Origin: a virus
Reading direction: 5' to 3' (one strand)
IMG/VR virus record: IMGVR_UViG_3300042197_002798
Coordinates: 1 to 35,987 of that record
Length of the DNA stretch: 35,987 nucleotides
The position numbers and the translations under genes were made by a program. Below the pieces are notes generated by a model that ran no database searches, had not been told where the DNA came from, and worked only from the letters and a program-made list of their open reading frames with translations. Below are positions 6,947 through 13,363 of this stretch, in pieces; the stretch's first letter is position 1, and every line of letters starts with the position of its first letter.

Positions 6947-6981
6947 GTGGCCATTATAAAACCCCTCAGAGCGTCTCTGAG
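6947..6981 (-). promoter_or_regulatory. Early-type promoter, TATAATGGCCA class, fused to a terminator
   Basis: TATAAT (6958-6953) continues as GGCCACAGAC and lies 22 bases before the 35-residue ORF. The first T of the -10 box is also the last T of the upstream terminator's U tract. The -35 position falls in the terminator stem (CTCAGA, a poor match). Confidence 0.6.
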
Positions 6982-6984
6982 GGG
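6958..6984 (-). terminator. Intrinsic terminator closing the fibre operon
   Basis: The minus strand reads CCCCTCAGAG-ACG-CTCTGAGGGG then TTTT: a perfect 10-bp stem with a 3-base loop. It lies 15 bases after the stop of the last fibre-block gene and runs directly into the next -10 box. Confidence 0.9.
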
Positions 6985-6999
6985 TCATGTGGACAGTTT

Positions 7000-7563
7000 T
7001 TACTTTGGCATACCCAGGTATGGGCGACCATCATAAATGTTATTTTTGTGCTCTCCGTCAGCATTTACATAATGTAAAAATGCTTGTAAGTACCAATCTT
7101 GCTCAAATGGTGGTCTCCAGTGATAAAGATCACAACCACGATATAAACAAAGATCTCCAGGTTCAAGAAGAATTTCTACAGCATCGCTGCGATCTTCCTG
7201 AGTTGAAAAATAAATGGGATTGATTGGAGTTTCATTGGGGATACCAAGAGCCAATGTTGCAGAAAGTTCACATGATGGACGATCTCTATGAATTGCCAAC
7301 TCATCATCTTTACCATATAGTCTAGTATAAGTGTATGTTGGGAGTAATTTATAACCAGTTATTTCACTCAACGAATCAATAGAATTTCCTAAGATAGTAT
7401 CCATTAAAGGATCTCCATAGAAAAAATAACTATTTGGCGCTTGTATGTCACCAATAACTGCCTGACCTGCACAAAGTCTTGTGTAAAAATACGATTGTAT
7501 AAACTGAACAAAATCTTTATCTAAAAAATTTCTAACAATTTCATATCCTTTTTCTTTGAACAT
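7000..7563 (-). CDS. 2OG-Fe(II) oxygenase-like protein (187 aa)
   Basis: A 187-residue protein with a prolyl-hydroxylase-like double-stranded beta-helix. It has H92-x-D94 (AIHRDRPSCE) and a distal H148 (GCDLYHWRPPF) after EPGDLCLYRG, the usual strand before the third iron ligand. The 2-oxoglutarate-binding basic residue is not obvious after H148, so cofactor use is less sure than for its neighbour. It is the last gene of the fibre operon, 3 bases after a second 2OG oxygenase. The target is unknown; virion or fibre protein hydroxylation is one possibility. Confidence 0.7.
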   Translation of the reverse strand: MFKEKGYEIVRNFLDKDFVQFIQSYFYTRLCAGQAVIGDIQAPNSYFFYGDPLMDTILGNSIDSLSEITGYKLLPTYTYTRLYGKDDELAIHRDRPSCELSATLALGIPNETPINPIYFSTQEDRSDAVEILLEPGDLCLYRGCDLYHWRPPFEQDWYLQAFLHYVNADGEHKNNIYDGRPYLGMPK

Positions 7564-7566
7564 AAT

Positions 7567-8223
7567 CTACCTCAAATTTGGTCCATGAATCCATGCAACT
7601 AACGAATATCGTTCCCCCTTTGTTACTGGTGTAACCTCATGTAAAGTATGCGATGGGAAAAATACCATCAGACCCTTTTGTTTCGAAATAACAGTTGGAT
7701 TTTTTGATAAATGTAATAATAACTCTCCACCCTCATAATCATTGGGATCTGATAACTGTAAAGACATACTCAACTTACGGTTATGTGGTAATGACCAAGG
7801 TGTTGGGTCAATATGCGCGTGATAAGTTCCTTCTTCCGAACTTAAGTAATGAGTAAACTGAAGTCTTTCAATTTTTTCTAAATCAAAATTCCAGAATTGC
7901 TGATTGTTTTGTTTTACAACATCAGTAATTCTTTGAAATATCCAATTTGTTTCTGAGTTTGCACCAATCCAAGATACAAAAGATCTTCTAACATTTAAAC
8001 AGTCTTTTCCTTTTCCTCCAGTTTCAGCTCTTTTTGGTGATAATCTTTTTCCTATAACAATAATTCTTTCTATTTCTTTATCATTGAATATAGACTCATT
8101 CCAACACCAAGTTTCATATTGGTGCGATTCTAATTCCCAATATTCTGAGCCCATATTTTTTATGGGATCGTTGCTAACAATTTTAGCGAAATCATGTTTA
8201 TACGAAAAATATTTAGAAGTCAT
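7567..8223 (-). CDS. 2OG-Fe(II) oxygenase, prolyl 4-hydroxylase superfamily (218 aa)
   Basis: A 218-residue protein with the full catalytic set: H137-x-D139 (TYHAHIDPTPW), distal H195 (SHTLHEVTPV) and R205 ten residues on (KGERYSLVAW) to bind 2-oxoglutarate. The YEGGELLLH strand at about 163-171 is typical of PKHD-type hydroxylases. It overlaps the upstream fibre-associated gene by 11 bases. It probably hydroxylates a protein residue; the substrate cannot be read from the sequence. Confidence 0.85.
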   Translation of the reverse strand: MTSKYFSYKHDFAKIVSNDPIKNMGSEYWELESHQYETWCWNESIFNDKEIERIIVIGKRLSPKRAETGGKGKDCLNVRRSFVSWIGANSETNWIFQRITDVVKQNNQQFWNFDLEKIERLQFTHYLSSEEGTYHAHIDPTPWSLPHNRKLSMSLQLSDPNDYEGGELLLHLSKNPTVISKQKGLMVFFPSHTLHEVTPVTKGERYSLVAWIHGPNLR

Positions 8224-8764
8224 AGTTTACTTTCGGAAAGTCTGCGATAGATTGACAAGATTCTATTTGCGAGTATACTTCTTTTTCCCACAAATTGCAA
8301 CTTTCATTATGATCTTCAATTAAATTTGAGATATTAATAATATCTTCTGCAGAAAATTCGTAGTATTGAAAACGAAGTTTTAGTGCAAATGTTTTTTCTA
8401 AATTCTTCTGGGATCTTTCTTTAAGAATAAGAAGTTCTAATCTAGTTTCAGAATCTGTTGGAATCAAAATATCATTGTAAATGAGTAAAGATTCTTTTTT
8501 CTGATTTACTTTTTCAGTTACAAGAACTTTGAGGGTTAATTTATTCATCTCAAGATTTTCTGGACTTGATTCATAATCAGAAATCTTGGGTGAACGAATG
8601 TTTATCCACCCAAGATTGTCCCAACCAGCCCACTTTAAATCTAGAAGTTCTTCATCTGATAATCCAGGAAGACCAGCGATATTTCTCCAGTTTTCTGGAA
8701 GTTCTTGTACTTTATCTAAGATAATTTTATTTTGTGGATCAACTAAAACATAAAAATTAGTCAT
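8213..8764 (-). CDS. Putative tail-fibre-associated protein (183 aa)
   Basis: A 183-residue protein, MTNFYVLVDPQNKIILDKVQ. Its N-terminus resembles the small proteins found beside cyanophage fibres, which begin with a beta strand and contain a G-LSDEEL-DL-WAGW segment (GLSDEELLDLKWAGWDNLGW, about residues 34-53). The C-terminal half is charged and helical, as in fibre assembly chaperones. The ATG at 8764 overlaps the upstream stop in a TGATG arrangement and is preferred to the GTG one codon earlier. A role as a fibre assembly chaperone is inference from position and shape. Confidence 0.6.
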   Translation of the reverse strand: MTNFYVLVDPQNKIILDKVQELPENWRNIAGLPGLSDEELLDLKWAGWDNLGWINIRSPKISDYESSPENLEMNKLTLKVLVTEKVNQKKESLLIYNDILIPTDSETRLELLILKERSQKNLEKTFALKLRFQYYEFSAEDIINISNLIEDHNESCNLWEKEVYSQIESCQSIADFPKVNYDF

Positions 8765-9252
8765 CACTCTTCAGTTTCTTCTAGTTCTTGAGTCTTTTTC
8801 TTTCTTCTTGTTGTCGCTTCTAACTTAGGTCTTTCCGCAGAATCAATACTTGTAGGAAGAATTCCATATTTTTGGTCGTTCAATTTCGATAGTTGTCTTC
8901 TATCCTTCTCACTAATTTGCCACGGCGCAGCGCCTTTCCAATGCACAGCATTTGGTTGTTCCAAATCCCAAGATCTCCAAGCAGTAAAATCTTGCTTAGG
9001 TCTTTTCAAAATTTCAAGACCACATGCAGCAGCAATAGACTCCATAATTTCAACAGCTTCTACTGGATTGCAGATGTACCACATACTTGTGGTTTCTCCG
9101 CGAAGAACAAATTCAATCACTCCTCCGGTTGTTTGTCCACAAGTGATTGATCTTGCTCTATTTAGATTTGCCTTTAAGGCATTAAGTTCATTTTGCTCAT
9201 GAATTGCCTCAATTTCTTGTCTAGTTTTTGATTTAATTTTTTTCGCAGGCAT
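8764..9252 (-). CDS. Conserved cyanophage hypothetical protein (162 aa)
   Basis: A 162-residue protein beginning MPAKKIKSKTRQEIEAIHEQ. It has a charged helical N-terminus, a CGQTTGGVIEFVLRG beta segment near residue 40, and a basic then acidic tail (RRKKKTQELEETEE). The CGQTTGG segment is familiar from T4-like cyanophage hypotheticals. The ATG at 9252 is used; an upstream TTG would add only four residues. A late-promoter-like AATAAATA lies about 30 bases upstream. Function unknown; the context suggests a virion or fibre accessory protein. Confidence 0.6.
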   Translation of the reverse strand: MPAKKIKSKTRQEIEAIHEQNELNALKANLNRARSITCGQTTGGVIEFVLRGETTSMWYICNPVEAVEIMESIAAACGLEILKRPKQDFTAWRSWDLEQPNAVHWKGAAPWQISEKDRRQLSKLNDQKYGILPTSIDSAERPKLEATTRRKKKTQELEETEE

Positions 9253-9280
9253 AATGATCCACAAATAAATTATTTTGATT

Positions 9281-9288
9281 TATTTATT
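9281..9288 (-). promoter_or_regulatory. T4-like late promoter motif (AATAAATA)
   Basis: AATAAATA on the minus strand lies about 29 bases upstream of the ATG at 9252. T4-like late promoters consist mainly of such a -10 element with no -35 box. It is one of several in the same position in front of late genes here. Confidence 0.45.
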
Positions 9289-9898
9289 GTTCTGGTTCAG
9301 GGTTCCAAGTTGGCCACCAGCAATTGTTTTCAGAATCGTACCTATAGTGTTTTCCATCTCCATGCAAATCATAGGTTTTTTCTGGATCGGGTCCCCAGGT
9401 AAAGGTAGATTCATCTAATAAGTATCCTTCCATTGGACAGGGAGGGATGAATGCATTATATTCTTCATGATAAACGTAACCAATAATATCATAACCACTA
9501 CTATCACTATCTCCACAAATAGCGTGATCTTCCTCGCATACGATATATGAATAATTGTCTTCCATCAAATAGTGAATTATTTTTGCAACAGTATAACTAT
9601 GACACACATCTCCAGGAAAAACTGAAAGGTGTGTAGTTTCTTGTTCATTATGCATATCATTTGCAACTTGAATTGAAGTATCACTTGCTGCAATTGTTTG
9701 TATTATTTCCCGAGTAGATGGAAAATATTCTGGAGTAGATCTATATTCGACATTTTCTTTGTCAGTGGATGCCTCATAATCTGCGTAATTTCCCAATATT
9801 AATGGCATTCCAGGTTTTGCGACAAATTTGTCAATGAATTGATTTGTTTCTTTATTTAAAACAAATACTTTTGAAACCGATCTTGTGTTAATGTTCAT
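9284..9898 (-). CDS. Putative fibre-tip or fibre-associated protein (204 aa)
   Basis: A 204-residue acidic protein that directly follows the collagen-like gene. Its ATG at 9898 overlaps that gene's stop (ATGA) and has GGAG upstream, so it is preferred to an ATG four codons earlier. The C-terminal 50 residues (FIPPCPMEGYLLDESTFTWG, then YRYDSENNCWWPTW) resemble a short aromatic repeat common at the end of cyanophage structural proteins. Six cysteines are spread over the chain. It may be part of the adhesin or its chaperone; function is not established. Confidence 0.55.
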   Translation of the reverse strand: MNINTRSVSKVFVLNKETNQFIDKFVAKPGMPLILGNYADYEASTDKENVEYRSTPEYFPSTREIIQTIAASDTSIQVANDMHNEQETTHLSVFPGDVCHSYTVAKIIHYLMEDNYSYIVCEEDHAICGDSDSSGYDIIGYVYHEEYNAFIPPCPMEGYLLDESTFTWGPDPEKTYDLHGDGKHYRYDSENNCWWPTWNPEPEQ

Positions 9899-10968
9899 TG
9901 TGCGCTCCATGAAATTGTTACAAATCCTGAGGGTGCCACAGAAATTGGATAGTTAGTTTGTGGTGAAACAACTACTGCTGGGGTAGTAGAGGGATTTGCA
10001 GCTGCGCCAGCCTGCCCTGGGTTTGAGCTTCCGGGATTGCCACTAGCACCAGTTCCGCCCGGATTTCCATTTGATCCAGGATTTCCAGGACTTCCGCCAC
10101 TTCCAGCCTGCCCAGCTCCGCCTCCCCCACCATCTCCTCCACAACCGTCTCCTCTTCCGCCACCGTGCCCGCCTGGAGCATGACCGTGACCAGGTGCGCC
10201 ACAACTCCCGCCAGGGTTGGTTCCAGCTGCGCCATTACCTCCGCCACCACAACGGGGTGGATCGCCACCCCAGCAACCGTCATCTTCAAAAGATCCGCGA
10301 GATCCACCGCCGCCACCGTTTCCTGCCGGTCCTCCGGAACCAGCAGATCCTGCATTTCCTGGGTTCCCTGCATTTCCTGTGCCTCCAGTAGCGCCGGCAT
10401 TTCCTGAGTTTCCTGTTCCAGCAGCTCCTCCAGCTCCACCCAAAAATGTAATTCCTATTGCACTAGAACTTTGTCCCGTAGAGCCTGCGTTTCCTGGAGA
10501 TCCTGGGTTTCCTGGAGCTCCTGCGTTCCCACCAGAACCATTGGCACCAGAATTTCCTGGATTTGCACTTCCAGATGATCCAGATGATCCAGGACCACCA
10601 GGGTGGCCACCACCGTCATCGGCACCACTGCCTCCACCACCGCCGCCAAATTGAGCAGATGTACCCCCACCGCCTGGGGAGCCATGCCCGCGCCCAGGTC
10701 CGGCACCGCCGCCGCCTCCCCCACCGCCGCTGCCGCCACCGCCGGGATTTCCAGATCCACCATTTCCTGCTCCGCCGCCAGCGCCGCCATTGCCTCCGGC
10801 GCCGCCATTTCCTGCAGTTCCTGGGTTACCAGCATTTCCTGCTGCACCTCTTCCTTGAACATCAACTCTTAGCAATCTTGCCGGACTTGTAAATGTTCCT
10901 GGTGTATTAAATGTGACGGAAGCTGCGGCCGTCATATTTCCTCTGTAAATCGATCTTCCTGCTGCCAT
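9895..10968 (-). CDS. Collagen-like glycine-rich fibre or adhesin protein (357 aa)
   Basis: The N-terminal 40 residues form beta strands (AASVTFNTPGTFTSPARLL) and the C-terminal 40 are non-repetitive (VVVSPQTNYPISVAPSGFV). Between them about 270 residues are Gly-rich, partly strict Gly-X-Y triplets with proline often at Y (GNPGSPGNAG, GAPGNPGSPG) and partly polyglycine. Such regions form collagen triple helices or polyglycine-II lattices, as in the distal adhesin of phage S16. The coding DNA is much more G+C-rich than its surroundings because of Gly/Pro codons. A prolyl-hydroxylase-like gene lies immediately upstream, 19 bases away. Receptor binding is the likely role. Confidence 0.75.
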   Translation of the reverse strand: MAAGRSIYRGNMTAAASVTFNTPGTFTSPARLLRVDVQGRGAAGNAGNPGTAGNGGAGGNGGAGGGAGNGGSGNPGGGGSGGGGGGGGAGPGRGHGSPGGGGTSAQFGGGGGGSGADDGGGHPGGPGSSGSSGSANPGNSGANGSGGNAGAPGNPGSPGNAGSTGQSSSAIGITFLGGAGGAAGTGNSGNAGATGGTGNAGNPGNAGSAGSGGPAGNGGGGGSRGSFEDDGCWGGDPPRCGGGGNGAAGTNPGGSCGAPGHGHAPGGHGGGRGDGCGGDGGGGGAGQAGSGGSPGNPGSNGNPGGTGASGNPGSSNPGQAGAAANPSTTPAVVVSPQTNYPISVAPSGFVTISWSAQ

Positions 10969-10987
10969 TGTTTTTTTGTAAGTAAGT

Positions 10988-11599
10988 TTACGTTAAATAA
11001 AACCAACCTGTTACTATATATTTAGATTTTTCTCCATGTACAACATTACCACGATGAGTGTGCGTATACGCTGCAGGCCATAACGCACAGGTATTTTCTT
11101 TTGGAGGAATTCTCAATTTTTGATATAAAAATTCTGTTTCTCCTGCCTCATCAATATCATTTAAATATAATGCCCAAACTAGACACCGAGATGCCATGTC
11201 CTCGTTTCCCTGTTCACAGTGCCAAATGTGATACCCCTCTCCAGGATTTGTTTTTTGAATTTTCAAGTGTGTTGATTGAAGGTGCAAATTTTGTAAAATA
11301 TCATAATTACTTGTATAAAAATCAAAACATCTTTGCAAACCTGCTTGTAAAATATTTCTGACGGATCCGTTATCAAAATGTGCGAAAGAATCTTCATGAT
11401 TGTTTACATTTAAGAAGTAAAAAGAATCACTTTTTACATGTTTTTTTGCATTTTCACTTTTTATTCTTGTTCCACAAAGTCCTTTTTCAAAAACTTTATC
11501 GAATTCAGAAATTACATGCTGACAAAAACCTTGTGGGAACACATTTTCGTAAAGACCAATGAAATCAATATAACGTTCAGACAATTCAGGTATGATCAT
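10988..11599 (-). CDS. 2OG-Fe(II) oxygenase, prolyl 4-hydroxylase-like, HxE variant (203 aa)
   Basis: A 203-residue oxygenase of a type common in cyanophages. The iron site is H127-x-E129 (YHIWHCEQGN), where glutamate replaces the usual aspartate. The distal histidine is in AAYTHTHRGN (H180 or H182) and a basic residue follows about ten positions on (K191 or K193 in EKSKYIVTGWF). GETEFLYQ at 153-160 is the strand typical of the family. Its gene sits between the 566-residue fibre gene and the collagen-like gene, with no terminator between, so it is probably co-expressed with both. Confidence 0.85.
   Translation of the reverse strand: MIIPELSERYIDFIGLYENVFPQGFCQHVISEFDKVFEKGLCGTRIKSENAKKHVKSDSFYFLNVNNHEDSFAHFDNGSVRNILQAGLQRCFDFYTSNYDILQNLHLQSTHLKIQKTNPGEGYHIWHCEQGNEDMASRCLVWALYLNDIDEAGETEFLYQKLRIPPKENTCALWPAAYTHTHRGNVVHGEKSKYIVTGWFYLT
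11019..11025 (-). promoter_or_regulatory. Late-promoter-like motif (CTAAATA)
   Basis: CTAAATATA on the minus strand lies about 50 bases before the collagen-like gene, inside the 3' end of the oxygenase gene. It is a weaker match to the T4-like late consensus than the NATAAATA sites, so support is low. Confidence 0.35.
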
Positions 11600-11612
11600 G
11601 AGTTATAAAAAA

Positions 11613-13313
11613 TTATGAGAAATTATAGAGTGAAAGGTTGCCCCACCATGTTGTACCACTATCATAGGTGAAGAATGTATAAACATCCGTCTTGTTTGCG
11701 GTGGTTGTTCTGGTAGGAACAGTAGCATTTGGCCACTTGACTGAAGCAGGCCAGGTGATTGTTCTACCACCTGTAGCGTCGTTAGTCAGTACCAGGGTGA
11801 ATGAATATGCTCCAGAAGGAACACTCGTCATGCTGAATGTAAATGTGCAGTTACCTGTCAGAGTTGCAGTAACAAAGTTTCCGTTTGACAGTGCTAATGT
11901 TGCAGCAGTGCCAGTGTTACCAAAGGAGTAAATTGTCTCACCAAACGCTGTCAGTGTTTTATTAGTTAAAGTATCTGTCGAGGAAGTTGTTACAACGTTT
12001 ACACCTTCAACAGCAATTCTTCCTGCAGATGCTCTCGTGATTGTGGTATCACTAGCATGACCCAAATCAATTAAACCAACACCTAAGGTAGCCGTGGTCG
12101 ATGAAGTAATACCTGTTACTGGTAATCCAGTACAGTTAGTTAATGTACCAGAAGAAGGAGTACCTAATACTGGAGTTGTTAATGTTGGGGATGTTAAAGT
12201 CTTATTGGTCAGTGTCTGAGTATCAGTTGTACCAACAATTGTTCCTGAAGGAACTGACTTACCAAGAACTGCAGATGCTGTTAAGACATTAGTGCCATTA
12301 ATTTTATATGTTTTACCAGTAAGAAGATTGACATTCTCGGATGATGTCCAAGAATCTGTAGCATCTACCCAGTTCAGTGTCTTGTCAGTGGTTCCCTTGA
12401 GTGTAATACCACCACCATCAGCAGATGCATCAGAAGGAGAAGCAGTTGAACCAAGTTCAATGTTCTTATCATCAACTGTAAGAGTTGTTGAGTTGATGGT
12501 AGTTGTTGTACCATTAACTGTTAAGTCACCAGTAACAGTTACATTAGAACTGAATCCTACGGCACCAGTAAAGGTTGAAACGCCTGCTACTGAAACATTT
12601 CCAGAGAATGATGCACTTGAAGATGCCGTAAGAGCAGCAACCGCAGTTGTTCCAGTGAGTGTGGGGGATGCTGAAAATACAACTGACGAGGAACCAGTTT
12701 CATCAGTCAGTGCTGAAGCAAGGTTTGATGATGAAGGAGTCGCTAAGAATGTAGCAACGTTAGCACCGAGGCCACTAATACCTGTTGATACTGGAAGACC
12801 AGTACAGTTAGTTAATGTACCAGAAGAAGGAGTACCGAGAACAGGTGTTGTTAGTGTAGGGGATGTTAGTGTCTTATTTGTCAGTGTATCTGTTGAAGAA
12901 GTTGTGACAACGTTGACACCTTCGACAGCAATTCTTCCTGCGGAAGCTCTTGAAATTGTTGTGTCTGTAGCGTGTCCTAACTCAAGGTTTCCGCCGACTG
13001 CTAATGTATTTGTGCTTGCATCAAATGTTAAGTCAGCATCTGTTCCAGATGATGTCATTGTGCCTGTAGTCAGGCTGGTTACAACTACTCTCTGAACTCC
13101 AGATGCTGCACTTAAAGAAGAACCAGTATTTGAAAGACCTGAACCATCACCATAAAATGATGTTGCTGTAATTGCAAGACCTGTAGCGTTAATACCGCCG
13201 GAGGTAATGGTTACTCCAGTACCAATGACAGCACTTGTTGCAGTTATAACGCCAGCACTTACAATATGTCTATTATCATCAATAATATTTGAACCTGAAA
13301 TTTTAATGGCCAT
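11613..13313 (-). CDS. Tail fibre protein with repeated modules (566 aa)
   Basis: A 566-residue fibre protein. It starts MAIKISGSNIIDD and has a YGDGSGLS motif near residue 55. It then contains two copies of a module running from GHA-DTTI-RASAGRIAVEG to NVVTTSSTDTLTNKTLT. The LTSPTLTTPVLGTPSSGT block with its NCTGLP end also occurs twice. The last 105 residues (from SFGNTGTAATL to LSLYNFS) are the domain shared with the two upstream fibre genes. Low-complexity Ser/Thr/Gly/Val composition without Cys-rich domains fits a trimeric beta-structured fibre. A CATAAATA motif lies 32 bases before the start; no Shine-Dalgarno is seen. Confidence 0.8.
   Translation of the reverse strand: MAIKISGSNIIDDNRHIVSAGVITATSAVIGTGVTITSGGINATGLAITATSFYGDGSGLSNTGSSLSAASGVQRVVVTSLTTGTMTSSGTDADLTFDASTNTLAVGGNLELGHATDTTISRASAGRIAVEGVNVVTTSSTDTLTNKTLTSPTLTTPVLGTPSSGTLTNCTGLPVSTGISGLGANVATFLATPSSSNLASALTDETGSSSVVFSASPTLTGTTAVAALTASSSASFSGNVSVAGVSTFTGAVGFSSNVTVTGDLTVNGTTTTINSTTLTVDDKNIELGSTASPSDASADGGGITLKGTTDKTLNWVDATDSWTSSENVNLLTGKTYKINGTNVLTASAVLGKSVPSGTIVGTTDTQTLTNKTLTSPTLTTPVLGTPSSGTLTNCTGLPVTGITSSTTATLGVGLIDLGHASDTTITRASAGRIAVEGVNVVTTSSTDTLTNKTLTAFGETIYSFGNTGTAATLALSNGNFVTATLTGNCTFTFSMTSVPSGAYSFTLVLTNDATGGRTITWPASVKWPNATVPTRTTTANKTDVYTFFTYDSGTTWWGNLSLYNFS
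12127..12164. repeat. 38-bp direct repeat, copy 1, inside the 566-aa fibre gene
   Basis: Identical over 38 bases to 12799-12836. It is the core of a longer diverged duplication that continues on both sides and encodes the LGTPSSGTLTNCTGLP segment. Confidence 0.85.
12799..12836. repeat. 38-bp direct repeat, copy 2, inside the 566-aa fibre gene
   Basis: Identical over 38 bases to 12127-12164, about 672 bases away. Recombination between the copies would keep the reading frame (672 is divisible by 3) and delete 224 codons. Confidence 0.85.
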
Positions 13314-13344
13314 TTTTTTGAAAAATTTTTAGGTTACCTTGTGT

Positions 13345-13352
13345 TATTTATG
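13345..13352 (-). promoter_or_regulatory. T4-like late promoter motif (CATAAATA)
   Basis: CATAAATA on the minus strand, 32 bases before the ATG of the 566-aa fibre gene, in the 50-base gap between two fibre genes. Confidence 0.5.
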
Positions 13353-13363
13353 GTGTGCAAATA

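Noticed and set aside
10071-10892. Several long open frames on both strands, including a proline-rich plus-strand one
   Set aside because: They are side effects of the Gly/Pro codon repeats of the collagen-like gene. None has a start signal or a non-repetitive domain.
12292-13095. A 267-codon plus-strand open frame
   Set aside because: It is antisense to the fibre gene repeats and has only Val/Pro/Ser low complexity, with no ribosome binding site or promoter.
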